NCBI RefSeq assembly: GCF_004087915.1
Contig: NZ_CP035108.1
Coordinates: forward strand, 1,860,001-1,924,000
Source: Geovibrio thiophilus
GTDB lineage: Bacteria; Chrysiogenota; Deferribacteres; Deferribacterales; Geovibrionaceae
DNA length: 64,000 bases
Reading direction: 5' to 3'
The notes under the pieces are model-generated. The model saw only the letters and a list, made by a program, of their open reading frames with translations. It was not told the DNA's origin and ran no database searches. This document shows positions 25,550-34,848 of this stretch, piece by piece (position 1 is the stretch's first letter; every line of letters starts with the position of its first letter). Position numbers and translations under genes: made by a program.

Positions 25550-27339
25550 CTTCTGCCCCCTTTTTTCACGTCGATCTTCCATTCACGCATATAAGAATAT
25601 GTCCTCCACATTTTCGCATACAGTCCGTCGGCGGATACCAGTTCTTCGTGTATTCCTCTTTCAGTGATTCTTCCCCTGTCCATGACTATGATCTGTCCGG
25701 CATTGCGGACGGTCGAGAGCCTGTGTGCTATAACAAGCACGGTTTTATCCTTTATAAGTTTTGAAAATGCCTCAAGAATCCTCCCTTCGTTGTCAGGGTC
25801 GGCATATGCTGTTGCCTCGTCAAGAATCAGCACGGGGGAATTTTTCAGAATCGCTCTGGCTATCGCCACTCTCTGCTGCTCACCGCCGGAGAGATACGTT
25901 CCCCCCTCACCGACAAGAGTTGCGTAACCATCGGGAAGATTCTCAATAAACTCATGGCAGCAGGCAGCTTTCGCAGCATTTACAACATCATCCATTGCAG
26001 CGTCAGTGTTCCCCATGCGGATATTTTCCTCAATGGTATCAAAGAAAAGAAAGTTCTCTTGAAACACGAATGACACGTGATTCATCAAAATCTCCGTACT
26101 CATATCCTTAATGTTCACCCCGCCAATTTTTATCTCTCCGTCCTGTATGTCCCAGAATCTTGCCGCGAGCATCCCTACAGTTGATTTCCCCGCACCGGAT
26201 GGACCCACTATGGCAGTAACACTCCCCGCCTCCACACGGAAGGAAACATCTTTCAGTACCGACTCATTCCCATAAGAGAAAGTGACATCCGCAAACTCAA
26301 CCGATGAATCGTCAGGAACGGCAGGCACAGAAGGTTCACGCATTTCCTCCATGTTCAGCACCCCGTCCACACGCTCAAGCCCAACGGTTATCTGACGCAG
26401 GTTGTTCACCATGAAAATCAGCTTAAGAAACGGAAAAAACATTCCGCTGCCGAGGATAAGAAAAAGAAATATTTTTGGCGCATATGCCGTGTAATCCTCC
26501 GTATTCAGCCCGAAGTATCCGGCGGCAGGAATAAGAAACAACAGCGGAGCGGACAGAACAGTGAGAAACGCCGGATAAATCAGCGCATACTGCTTCGTTA
26601 TCCTGAACGCCAAATCACGGAATGAGTAAACGCTTTTTTTAAGCGATTCAAACGATTCAGCATCCGCATTAAACACTTTCACAACGGGCATTCCCTTCAC
26701 ATATTCGGCAACGGCAGAGTTCATATTCTCAAGAGCAAGATTAAACTCTCTGTACAGGTCATTAGATGAGAACATCCGAGTCTGAATATACAAGGCGGCA
26801 CCAAGAGGAATAAACAACGCAAGAGCCATGCGCCAGTCCGTAAAAAAAAGATATAAAGCGGTGAACACAGGGAACACCACAGCACCTGTTATATCCGGTA
26901 TATGGTGCGCCACGAAGAGTTCGATGCGCTCCACATCCTCTGTCATTATCTTCTTTATGCCGCCTGTTGTTCTGTTGGTGAAAAAACCCATGGAAAGCTT
27001 GGTCAATTTTTCGGACAGCTTTACCCTAAGCTCATAAAGAATATTGAACGCCGCAATATGCGAGCACATGAAAGCCGCATACAGCATGATGCCTGCGATC
27101 CCCACGGCTCCGAGACTTATGAAGCCCAGACGGTAGAGCCATGAGACATCCGCCTTATGTATATCTGAGGCGTTTTCCGCCAGTTCGCTTATTATGAAAT
27201 ACACAGCGGTAACCGGAACAAACTGTAACGCAGTTGCTGTAACACTCAGAAGCATGGAAGCTATGAGAAATTTCTTTTTCGTTCCCGCTATTTCTAGAAG
27301 CCGCTTTATGCCGGATATATTATCCGTTCTCTCCATCAT
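25546..27339 (-). CDS. ABC exporter-fold protein, YbtP/IrtA-like metallophore import half
   Basis: The 597-aa product has six membrane segments and an ATPase domain with Walker A GPSGAGKST, signature LSGGEQQRV and Walker B LILDEATAYADP. In the Walker B extension the usual ATAS(L/A)DP reads ATAYADP, a change also seen in siderophore-import pairs. There is no siderophore-interacting (SIP) domain at the N-terminus, unlike mycobacterial IrtA. The start ATG at 27337-27339 overlaps the upstream MFS stop. It should form a heterodimer with the next gene product. Confidence 0.85.
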   Translation of the reverse strand: MMERTDNISGIKRLLEIAGTKKKFLIASMLLSVTATALQFVPVTAVYFIISELAENASDIHKADVSWLYRLGFISLGAVGIAGIMLYAAFMCSHIAAFNILYELRVKLSEKLTKLSMGFFTNRTTGGIKKIMTEDVERIELFVAHHIPDITGAVVFPVFTALYLFFTDWRMALALFIPLGAALYIQTRMFSSNDLYREFNLALENMNSAVAEYVKGMPVVKVFNADAESFESLKKSVYSFRDLAFRITKQYALIYPAFLTVLSAPLLFLIPAAGYFGLNTEDYTAYAPKIFLFLILGSGMFFPFLKLIFMVNNLRQITVGLERVDGVLNMEEMREPSVPAVPDDSSVEFADVTFSYGNESVLKDVSFRVEAGSVTAIVGPSGAGKSTVGMLAARFWDIQDGEIKIGGVNIKDMSTEILMNHVSFVFQENFLFFDTIEENIRMGNTDAAMDDVVNAAKAACCHEFIENLPDGYATLVGEGGTYLSGGEQQRVAIARAILKNSPVLILDEATAYADPDNEGRILEAFSKLIKDKTVLVIAHRLSTVRNAGQIIVMDRGRITERGIHEELVSADGLYAKMWRTYSYMREWKIDVKKGGRR

Positions 27340-28562
27340 TGTACCCCGTCCGGACATCCGGACTCACACTCTTCTGTGTCTGCTATGCGCCCGTTGTGGA
27401 AAAGATTCTCCAGCAACAGATACACAAGCAGACATATAAATGAGCACAGAAGAAATAAAATCACATATCCGAAATACTGGGCAACAGCTCCGCTTATGCC
27501 TGCTATAAACATCCCGCCGAAGAAGGTCACAGACATAAACATAGTAAAGTCTGTCCCCTCGCGCCCCTTACGGGCAAAATCCATCGCGATGGTGTTGAAC
27601 ACGGTGAGCAGCAGAGAAAAGGATATAAACACCACACACATTGCCACTTGAATGAGATATATTCCTCCATTTCCGGAGGCAACAGGAACAAGCATAAGGC
27701 ACGCGAATATCTGAAAGGCACTGCTGGCGAGCATTACTTTTCTGCGTCCGTATTTTTTCACCGCAAAGCCAGCCGTCAGCGCAGCAGGAACCCCTGCCAG
27801 TGGATAAAGCCCTATGGCAGCAGAAATGAAGTTCCATGAATAGCCCTGATCAATCATCAGAGGTTTAATCATCGTCATGGCGCTGAACACCCCTCCGAAA
27901 GCAAGGAGCATCACAGGTATAAGCCTTTTTATTCCGCTGATCCTGAAGAAACTCACAATATCCCGGTATGAGGCGGCTCTCACCGGATCCGGTGATTTCT
28001 CTTCACCCGAAAAAATCAGAGGGGCAGAAAGCAGCATGGTAACAATAAAAAGCGTAACAAGAGTTGTTCCCCACGATGTGCGGATATAGAGAATCAGAGC
28101 CAGACTTGAGCCAAGCACAACACCCAGCATATTTCCGCCCGCCTGAATTCCGTTGCCCACACCTCTTTCCGCAGGTTCGAGCATCTTCACTGCGTAGGCG
28201 TCAACCGCTATGTCCTGAGTGGACGCGAAAAAGTATGACAAGGTCATCAGCATGATAACTGTCATAAAATTTTCGTTCAGAGAAAAGAACGCTGAGGCAA
28301 GAGTGGCAGAGGCAAAGAGAATCTGCATGACGAAAATCCACTTGCGGTAATGGTTTTTTCCCCTGCCCCACCTGTCCACCACCGGCGACCAAAGGAACTT
28401 CAGAGCCCAAGGCATGCTTATCATTCCGGCAAAGCCTATGCTCCGAAGCGAAAAACCCTCATTGCGCATGATTACCGGAAGAGCGTTTGTCGCAAAGTGT
28501 CCGGGAATAAGCTGTGCCGTATAGAGGCACGCAAGGGCTAAGAATTTTTTTCTGTTTTCCAT
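27336..28562 (-). CDS. MFS transporter, YbtX/AmpG-like
   Basis: The 408-aa inner-membrane protein has about twelve hydrophobic segments. The motif SMPWALKFLWSPVVDRWGRG near residue 50 and YFFASTQDIAVDAYAV are typical of the AmpG/PAT-type MFS group to which YbtX belongs. YbtX sits in the yersiniabactin uptake locus beside YbtP and YbtQ, the same neighbours as here; its exact role there is unclear. The ATG at 28560-28562 overlaps the stop of the TonB receptor (TAATG). It may handle the released metallophore or zinc/iron complex. Confidence 0.83.
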   Translation of the reverse strand: MENRKKFLALACLYTAQLIPGHFATNALPVIMRNEGFSLRSIGFAGMISMPWALKFLWSPVVDRWGRGKNHYRKWIFVMQILFASATLASAFFSLNENFMTVIMLMTLSYFFASTQDIAVDAYAVKMLEPAERGVGNGIQAGGNMLGVVLGSSLALILYIRTSWGTTLVTLFIVTMLLSAPLIFSGEEKSPDPVRAASYRDIVSFFRISGIKRLIPVMLLAFGGVFSAMTMIKPLMIDQGYSWNFISAAIGLYPLAGVPAALTAGFAVKKYGRRKVMLASSAFQIFACLMLVPVASGNGGIYLIQVAMCVVFISFSLLLTVFNTIAMDFARKGREGTDFTMFMSVTFFGGMFIAGISGAVAQYFGYVILFLLCSFICLLVYLLLENLFHNGRIADTEECESGCPDGVQ

Positions 28563-30643
28563 TAAAACCTTCCGGCAACCGCTACCCCTATAACCCTTGG
28601 TTCGCCTGCTCTGCCGTACCAAACATCATTCACTTCAAAGGCGCGCACAGCGTACTCCTCATCAAGAAGATTTCTGCCGTAGAGGTAAATGTCATAGCGG
28701 CTTCCCTGATAACCTATCTTAGCGTTTAACACTCCGTAGCTCTTCTGTTCCTCGGAGTTTGCGGGGTCAAAGTATACTTTGCCGAAGTAGCTGTAATTTG
28801 TATTAGCGTAAAACCCGCCGCCGAAGCGGTATGCTGCGCCGAAATTCGCCGTATAAAGCGGTGAGTCGATGACTCTGTTGCCGCTGAAATCCTCATCTCC
28901 TTTAGTGTAGTCCTTGTATTCAGCGTAGGTGTAACCTGCGCCGGCGTTTACCACAAGACCGGAAAGAGGCATGGCGGATATTTCCACCTCCGCTCCGGTG
29001 CTTTCGGCTTCCGCGGCATTCTCCATATACACGGATGTTCCGCTCGCGTCGGCTATCTCCACCTGCATATCCTTCCAGTCAATATGGAACACAGCGGCGT
29101 TGAAATTCAGCCTGCGATCAAGCCATGAAGACTTCAGTCCAAGCTCATAGTTCCATGTATATTCAGGATCAAATGATGAACCCATGTTTTCCTTTTCGTT
29201 GAAGCCTCCGCTCCTGAAGCCTCTTGAGATGCTGGCGTAAGTGAGCAGTTCACCCGTGAAGCGGTATTTCACGGAAAGCTTCGGCAGCCATGCGCCGTAT
29301 GTCTCCTCTTCTGAGCCTGATATACTTCCGTAGCCCATCATAGGAAGAACAGAACCGGAAGGGGTTTGATTATAGCCGAACTCTTTTTTCTCGCTGTCGT
29401 ATCTCAGTCCCGCGGTAACTTCCAGCCTGCTGCCGAACTCATACCCTGCTTCACCGAACACGGCTATACCGGTTGTTTCCGTCTCGCTGTTCTGCCTCAG
29501 GTTTTCTCCCGGAACACCCATGCCCATATTCATGAAGTTCATCCATGTGTTGTATCTGCGCTCATCCTTCTCAGAAAGGAGGAACAGTCCGGCTATCCAG
29601 TTCAGTTTCCCGTCCGCGTTATCGGACATCAGTCGAAACTCCTGTGAAAAGGAGTTTATATCTTTCTCAACGTCAATGGAGATCATGTCAATGGGCGTGA
29701 AGTCCGTATCATTCATAAACATAGACTCGCTTCTGCTGTAAGCCGTGACGGATACCAGCTTCACATCACCTGCCGAATATTCGCCGCGCAGGGAGAGCAT
29801 ATCGAAATCATTGTATGTTTCGCCGTCTTCGTTTACGTTTATATTTTTACGCATGCTGCCACCGTGTAAAGGAGCAAAGTTGGCATATTTATCACCGTCA
29901 TAGCGCTGAAACCCGTAACTTAAATCCGCGGAGAACTCATTTCCTGATTTATATCCGAGGCTGAATTTACCGTCCTTTTTCTCTGTTTTGCCAAGGTCAT
30001 CCTCACCGTTTACGCTTTCAAAGTAACCATCGGTTTCCGCATATCTCGCAGCGGCTTTTATGAACAGTCTGTCACTGACAACGGGTCCGCTGATTGACGC
30101 CTTGGTCTCATAAGTATTGAAGCTGCTTATGTCTATGCCCGCTCTGCCTGCCCATGTGTCGGACGGCTGCTTCGTAACTATGTTTATGACCCCTGCCTCG
30201 GAGTTTCTGCCGTAAAGCGTCCCCTGCGGTCCTTTGAGAATCTCGATGCGCTCAACATCATAAAAACTCACATCCAGATTGGGATGATAAACGTCATCAA
30301 CATAAAAGCCGACAGACGGAATCTGATTCATGGAACCGGTAATCCCTCTCATAGTGGCAAATGTTGTGATTGATTCGCCCGTCTGAGTTACATAGAGATT
30401 CGGTGTCATGCTCATAACATCCGCAAGAGTGCGCAGCCCGTATTCATCAACCTCTTCCCCGCTTAAGGATGATACGGCAGATGGAACTTCCTTAATATCT
30501 CTTCCTCTTTTTTCCGCCGTGACGACCACTGTGTCCAGCTCGTATACATCTGCTGTCGCGTTATCCGCCGCATTTGCGGAAAATGTGAAAGCTGTGAGCA
30601 TATAGGCGGCAAGTATCGCAAACCCCGTTCTCTTTGGAAGCAT
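28562..30643 (-). CDS. TonB-dependent outer-membrane siderophore receptor, FyuA-like
   Basis: The 693-aa product has a signal peptide (residues 1-25, ending ANA-AD), a TonB-box-like stretch DTVVVTA at about 37-43, and a plug domain with ERIEILKGPQGTLYGRN. A 22-strand barrel follows, ending in the aromatic VAVAGRF. Length and plug motifs fit FyuA/Psn and related receptors. GGAGGG lies before the ATG. It leads a coupled transcript with the MFS and the two ABC genes, and the AraC-type regulator is encoded 93 bp upstream in the same direction, as in yersiniabactin uptake loci. Confidence 0.9.
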   Translation of the reverse strand: MLPKRTGFAILAAYMLTAFTFSANAADNATADVYELDTVVVTAEKRGRDIKEVPSAVSSLSGEEVDEYGLRTLADVMSMTPNLYVTQTGESITTFATMRGITGSMNQIPSVGFYVDDVYHPNLDVSFYDVERIEILKGPQGTLYGRNSEAGVINIVTKQPSDTWAGRAGIDISSFNTYETKASISGPVVSDRLFIKAAARYAETDGYFESVNGEDDLGKTEKKDGKFSLGYKSGNEFSADLSYGFQRYDGDKYANFAPLHGGSMRKNINVNEDGETYNDFDMLSLRGEYSAGDVKLVSVTAYSRSESMFMNDTDFTPIDMISIDVEKDINSFSQEFRLMSDNADGKLNWIAGLFLLSEKDERRYNTWMNFMNMGMGVPGENLRQNSETETTGIAVFGEAGYEFGSRLEVTAGLRYDSEKKEFGYNQTPSGSVLPMMGYGSISGSEEETYGAWLPKLSVKYRFTGELLTYASISRGFRSGGFNEKENMGSSFDPEYTWNYELGLKSSWLDRRLNFNAAVFHIDWKDMQVEIADASGTSVYMENAAEAESTGAEVEISAMPLSGLVVNAGAGYTYAEYKDYTKGDEDFSGNRVIDSPLYTANFGAAYRFGGGFYANTNYSYFGKVYFDPANSEEQKSYGVLNAKIGYQGSRYDIYLYGRNLLDEEYAVRAFEVNDVWYGRAGEPRVIGVAVAGRF

Positions 30644-30736
30644 AGTCTTCCCTCCGTTTAAAATGACTTAGAGGGCTCAAACTTATCATCAACAGCGTAT
30701 GAAAAAATAGAATATGAAGTGCTCAATATAGAAAAA

Positions 30737-31690
30737 TCAGGAAATGGTTTTAAAGAATCTTCCGGGGGTAGTTCCGTAAAACTTCACAAACTCCCTGATG
30801 AAGTGTGAAGTGTCGCTGAAACCAAGATGGTGGCTTATTTCGGTTATGTTCATTCTGTCTTCCGCGAGCAGAGCCTCCGCATGGCGCATTCTTTCATTAC
30901 GCAGAATGGAATACGGTGTGGAGTTGAACAGGCTTCTGAAGCCTTTTTTGAGCTTTGTGCTGTTTATGCCCACCCTTTTTGACAACTCATCAAGAGCCGG
31001 AGGGCTGTCCATCTCCGCAATCAGGATTTCCCGTGCCTCCCTGATCCGCTCCTCATCGCCGCGGCAGAGTTTCAGCGCCTTAGGCAGCGACAGGCTGTGC
31101 TGTACCTCTCTGAGTATGTGAACCATCAGTTCCATACTCTTGCTTTCAAGAAAAAGCCTGTTCAGAGCGCCCTTATATGGACTGTTGATTATCTGATCCA
31201 GCACCACGCGCACGGATGGAGACAGCAATGTGCTTATATTAATGGAGGCTGCGTCTTTGCGGAATATGCTCCTGAAAGATTCAGGCACATACTCCTCTTC
31301 ACCCCCGAAATACTCAAGAAAACGCATGGGGGAAACATACAGATTCAGAATGCGGTAATGCTCACCGGCGAATGTCCGGACAGAGCATCTGCTCAGCGGG
31401 TTATAGGTAACAAGGCTTCTGCCTGAGCTTCCGTCAAGAACGGCTGTTTCTCTGCCGCCCCTGATTATGCTTCCGTAACCTTTACCGTTCATGTGAAAAG
31501 AAAATTCAAGCGGTGCGGAATCTATCTCGAAATCGGCTGTGGAAGTTTCCTTCGCCACATAGTCCATAAACGAAATCTCAACTCCGCATGAAAGCGACAC
31601 ATGACGGAACATACCTGTGACATTACCGAAGGTGTTAAGAAAATTCCATGATGTATCAATTAATTGAGAGCCGGCATCCTTTGTAAGCAT
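30737..31690 (-). CDS. AraC-family transcriptional regulator, YbtA/PchR-like
   Basis: The 317-aa product has the two C-terminal AraC helix-turn-helix units, roughly residues 233-250 (LDELSKRVGINSTKLKKGF) and 283-305 (ITEISHHLGFSDTSHFIREF). The N-terminal 200 residues would sense the ligand, presumably the metal-loaded metallophore as in PchR and YbtA. It probably activates the receptor operon that follows in the 93-bp gap. A 30-bp palindrome just upstream may control the gene itself. The start is the first Met; no strong ribosome site is visible. Confidence 0.9.
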   Translation of the reverse strand: MLTKDAGSQLIDTSWNFLNTFGNVTGMFRHVSLSCGVEISFMDYVAKETSTADFEIDSAPLEFSFHMNGKGYGSIIRGGRETAVLDGSSGRSLVTYNPLSRCSVRTFAGEHYRILNLYVSPMRFLEYFGGEEEYVPESFRSIFRKDAASINISTLLSPSVRVVLDQIINSPYKGALNRLFLESKSMELMVHILREVQHSLSLPKALKLCRGDEERIREAREILIAEMDSPPALDELSKRVGINSTKLKKGFRSLFNSTPYSILRNERMRHAEALLAEDRMNITEISHHLGFSDTSHFIREFVKFYGTTPGRFFKTIS

Positions 31691-31704
31691 ATTTTACCCA
31701 CTCA

Positions 31705-31734
31705 TTTAATTTAGTTAGATATAACTAAATTAAA
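31705..31734. promoter_or_regulatory. Perfect 13-bp palindrome upstream of the AraC regulator
   Basis: TTTAATTTAGTTA and TAACTAAATTAAA are separated by GATA, 15 bp upstream of the regulator's start codon. It is very A/T rich and has no GC stem, so an operator is more likely than a terminator. It does not match the usual Fur box. Confidence 0.6.
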
Positions 31735-31854
31735 TTTTCCACCAAGTCAAGCGGGAATGAGCCAACCGGAAATGATTCTGCGGCAAGACAGGCAAACAAA
31801 GGATAATTCCGAAAACTGTACAGAACTTAAAGTACCGCATAATTTTGCAGCCAA

Positions 31855-31886
31855 TAAAAAAAGCCAATCATTAAGTGATTGGCTTT
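31855..31886 (-). terminator. Terminator downstream of tRNA-Pro
   Basis: AAGCCAATCA and TGATTGGCTT (31861-31870 and 31876-31885) form a 10-bp stem. On the minus strand seven T follow. It ends the tRNA transcript about 15 nt after the mature 3' end. Confidence 0.8.
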
Positions 31887-31900
31887 TAAGAAACTTTAAA

Positions 31901-31974
31901 TCGGGATGACAGGATTTGAACCTGCGACCACACCCACCCCAAGGGTGTACGCTACCAAGCTGCGCTACATCCCG
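31901..31974 (-). tRNA. tRNA-Pro, anticodon GGG
   Basis: The minus strand folds as a tRNA: acceptor CGGGATG/CATCCCG with discriminator A at 31901, D arm with AGCTTGGTAGC, anticodon stem CACCC/GGGTG with loop TTGGGGT giving anticodon GGG, and T arm with GGTTCAAATCC. It reads CCC proline codons. The 3' CCA is not encoded. The gene has its own promoter and terminator and separates the two iron uptake operons. Confidence 0.96.
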
Positions 31975-31999
31975 CTGCTCTTTCCTGTTGGGGAATCCG

Positions 32000-32028
32000 T
32001 TTATATCAAAGGGACTAATGCAAGTCAA
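32000..32028 (-). promoter_or_regulatory. tRNA-Pro promoter
   Basis: On the minus strand TTGACT (32028-32023) and TATAAA (32005-32000) are spaced by exactly 17 bp, about 25 bp before the mature tRNA 5' end. This is a strong sigma-70 site. Confidence 0.85.
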
Positions 32029-32104
32029 GTGCTTTTTTTATCAAAATCTTACACTATGACAAAACACAGCTTTTTAACCTGCATCAGTATAACTCGCTTC
32101 CCTG

Positions 32105-32863
32105 TCATCTCTTCATATAGTGCGTAAAGCTCACCTGCTCCACAAGCGAGCGGGGCATATTGTAAAGGCTGCATACACAGTTAGCGTTTATGGTGTCTTC
32201 CGAAGGGCCGTCACCCATCACCTCTCCGTTTTTGATCAGGAGCGAGCGACCGCCGAGAAATACGGCATGCTCAGGGTGATGGGTAGTGAGGATAACGGTA
32301 AGTCCTTCCTGAGAAAGCTCCTTAATAACCTGAAGCAGCAGAAACTGGTTTCCGTAGTCCAACCCTGACACAGGCTCATCCATTATGAAATATTCCGCTT
32401 TCTGCGCAAGTGCCCTTGCTATCAGAACAAGCTGTCTTTCCCCGCCAGAAAGGTGAAGATACGGCCGTTCCGCATAATGGGAAAGATTCAGTCTGGTCAG
32501 CGCCCTCTGCGCATATTCATAATCCTCTTCCTTATATTTATACCAAGGGCTCATGGAAACTCTGCCCATCAGCACTACATCAAGCACGGAATACGAAAAC
32601 ACACCGCTGTGCATCTGCGGAACATATGAAACCAGAGAAGCAAGCCTCTTTCGCCCTATGCTGCGTATATCCCGCCCGTTGATGGAAATTACTCCGCTTT
32701 CCGCGTGCATAAAGCCCAATATAAGCTTAATGAGGGTGCTTTTCCCGCATCCGTTAGGTCCGAGGATGTTGACTATCTCACCCTTCCCCACCCTGAAGGA
32801 AACACCGTTGAGAACGCTTTTTTTTCTTGAATAGCCAAAATGCAATCCGCTGACCTCTATCAT
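32105..32863 (-). CDS. FecE-type ABC ATPase, siderophore/heme/cobalamin import
   Basis: The 252-aa ATPase has Walker A GPNGCGKST near residue 36, signature LSGGERQLV and Walker B YFIMDEPVSGLD, as in FecE/FhuC/BtuD. It energises the FecCD permease encoded just upstream. The ATG at 32861-32863 overlaps the permease stop (ATGA) and is preceded by AGGTGGAG; a GTG two codons earlier is the alternative. It is the last gene of the importer operon running from 35820, and tRNA-Pro follows. Confidence 0.92.
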   Translation of the reverse strand: MIEVSGLHFGYSRKKSVLNGVSFRVGKGEIVNILGPNGCGKSTLIKLILGFMHAESGVISINGRDIRSIGRKRLASLVSYVPQMHSGVFSYSVLDVVLMGRVSMSPWYKYKEEDYEYAQRALTRLNLSHYAERPYLHLSGGERQLVLIARALAQKAEYFIMDEPVSGLDYGNQFLLLQVIKELSQEGLTVILTTHHPEHAVFLGGRSLLIKNGEVMGDGPSEDTINANCVCSLYNMPRSLVEQVSFTHYMKR

Positions 32864-33864
32864 CTCCACCTGCCTTTATTCTGATACATAGCAAACACCA
32901 CTAGGGGCAGACTCACCAGCGAAGTGACTATTCCGATTGGTATCTCCATTGTGAAGGCTGAACGCACCACAGAATCCGTCAGAAGCATAAACGCACCGCC
33001 GCCTATGGCGGTGACGGGCATAAGCACCCTGTTATCGGGCCCCACAAAGAACCGCGCCATATGCGGAACAACAAGACCAACCCAGCCGATTGTACCCGCT
33101 ATCACAACCGTTGAAGCGCTGACAAGGGTTGCGGCGGCTATGATCTCTATCCGTTTTCGTTTGACAGATATGCCCAGTGCCTGTGCTTCCTCATCACCAA
33201 GGCTCAGAACATTCAGCAGCTTGCCCTGAAAACAAAGAAAAACAATCCCCGCAACCATTATAAAACCGACATGTATAAGCACGGTATTTGTGGCATTGGC
33301 AAGAGTGCCCATAAGCCAGTACACAAGCTCAGGAAGCTGGCTTGTGGGATCAGCTATATATTTGAGGAGCGATGAAAGCGAAGTAAACAGAGAACCGCTG
33401 ATCATACCCCCCAGAATAAGTACCAGAAGAGTTGAGCGCGGTAAAAGAAGCGAAAGCAGTACAGCCAGTCCCACAGCGGCACAGGCAAATACAAAAGCCA
33501 TTATCTGCGTGGCGATCCATGACTCTATAATAACTATACCCACGGCCGCACCGAAAGACGCACCTGCCAGAACACCGAGTATCCCCGGTGAAACAAGGGG
33601 ATTTACAAACATAGCCTGATAGGCAGCGCCCGAAACTGCAAGCGCTGAACCGACCAAAACAGCGGCAATGATGCGCGGCAGACGTATTTCCGTGATAAGG
33701 AAGATGATTTCACTCTGCTTATAGGTTAGTTCCCTCCCCGCTATGGAGTCGGCTGCTGAATGATATATCTCCGCAAGCGTCATGGGATACCGCCCTAGCG
33801 TCAGTGACACAAGGATAATTGCAATTAAAATCAGAGTTATTGTTAATACAGGGTATTTCCTCAT
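32860..33864 (-). CDS. FecCD-type ABC permease, siderophore/heme/cobalamin import
   Basis: The 334-aa product has about ten membrane segments and FecCD motifs: EIRLPRIIAAVLVGSALAVS, NPLVSPGILGV and TIGWVGLVVPHMARFFVG. One gene encodes the permease, which acts as a homodimer. ATG at 33862-33864 follows AAGGAA; a TTG one codon upstream is less likely. It receives ligand from the two binding proteins encoded upstream. Confidence 0.93.
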   Translation of the reverse strand: MRKYPVLTITLILIAIILVSLTLGRYPMTLAEIYHSAADSIAGRELTYKQSEIIFLITEIRLPRIIAAVLVGSALAVSGAAYQAMFVNPLVSPGILGVLAGASFGAAVGIVIIESWIATQIMAFVFACAAVGLAVLLSLLLPRSTLLVLILGGMISGSLFTSLSSLLKYIADPTSQLPELVYWLMGTLANATNTVLIHVGFIMVAGIVFLCFQGKLLNVLSLGDEEAQALGISVKRKRIEIIAAATLVSASTVVIAGTIGWVGLVVPHMARFFVGPDNRVLMPVTAIGGGAFMLLTDSVVRSAFTMEIPIGIVTSLVSLPLVVFAMYQNKGRWR

Positions 33865-33881
33865 CAAAATTCCTTTTCAGA

Positions 33882-34847
33882 TTATTCGCAGAGCATTTCT
33901 TTTATCTGCGGTGCAGACATATTCAGACCGAAGAACGTCTTTATAAATTTGGCGGTTTCAGCTTCCATATTCACGCTGCATCTGTCGGGATGAATTTTGC
34001 ATATCAGCCACGGAAGACCGACAATGCGCATGAAGGAAGGCGGTCTGTCCAGCCATGCGAAAGGCTCATAGGGAACACTGAAAATTCTGCCTGCTTTGAC
34101 CGCTCTGAGCCTTTTCCATCTGGGGTCTTTGTTTATTGTGTTCATAAGATTAGGGTTCTGCACAAGGATCACATCCGGATCATAGATCACAAGCTGCTCG
34201 AAGGAGATGGTGGAAATATCCGTTCCTGATGGACATTTATGTACAAAGCTGCCGCCGGCAAGCGCTATCGCCTCCTCCCTGTATGAACCGGAGCAGACAG
34301 TCTCAAGCCCGTTTCCCCCCTGTGCGAAATAGACTTTAAACCTTTGATTTTCGGGATAGCCCTTCATCATCTCAGCAGCGGTCTTAAGGGAGTTTTCCGC
34401 GTACTGCGCAAGCTCCTCCCCGCGTTCCTGCATATTCAGCTCTTTGCCCAGACTCCTGAAAACATTTATATAATCCTGCATTGTAACGCTTTTCAGCACA
34501 ACAGAGGGAATATTGATCTCCCTGAGAGTCACCTCGGCGGCGGAATCCCTTGACTCGTCAGCACGGAGAAGGAGCGCCTTTTTTATATTTGACCTCAGCA
34601 AAACCTCCTTATCCGCCGTGCTGCCGCTGTACCAGCCGCCGACAACTGGAAGCTTCTGATATTTTTCAGGAATATATTTTTTCTCTGTTTCCCTGAGTGT
34701 TCCGTTCCAGCCGACAATCACATCCGGCGACATTATATAAAGCATGAAGGTTGCAGGGAATGTGGCTCCGTAATATCTTCCCTGCCCTTCCTCCGCATGT
34801 GCGGCAAATGCGCACAGGATAAGAACTGCAATAACATATTTTCTCAT
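33882..34847 (-). CDS. Periplasmic metal-chelate binding protein, FecB/BtuF-like, second copy
   Basis: The 321-aa product has a Sec signal (residues 1-18, cut after AHA) without a lipobox Cys after the cleavage site, so it is probably soluble in the periplasm. The body matches the class III binding fold (PDVIVGWNG, later YDPDVILVQNP and DPRWKRLRAVKAGRIFSVPY). It is clearly a paralogue of the gene just upstream (same start-to-end order, same C-terminal M-E-A-E-T-A-K-F type helix). Four cysteines are present, some of them shared with the other copy. The two copies may recognise different chelates. Confidence 0.88.
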   Translation of the reverse strand: MRKYVIAVLILCAFAAHAEEGQGRYYGATFPATFMLYIMSPDVIVGWNGTLRETEKKYIPEKYQKLPVVGGWYSGSTADKEVLLRSNIKKALLLRADESRDSAAEVTLREINIPSVVLKSVTMQDYINVFRSLGKELNMQERGEELAQYAENSLKTAAEMMKGYPENQRFKVYFAQGGNGLETVCSGSYREEAIALAGGSFVHKCPSGTDISTISFEQLVIYDPDVILVQNPNLMNTINKDPRWKRLRAVKAGRIFSVPYEPFAWLDRPPSFMRIVGLPWLICKIHPDRCSVNMEAETAKFIKTFFGLNMSAPQIKEMLCE

Positions 34848-34848
34848 T

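Noticed and set aside
31747-32028. A 93-codon minus-strand frame with VAQLGSVHPWGGCGRRFKSC
   Set aside because: It reads through tRNA-Pro; this peptide wording is a familiar artefact of translated tRNA genes.
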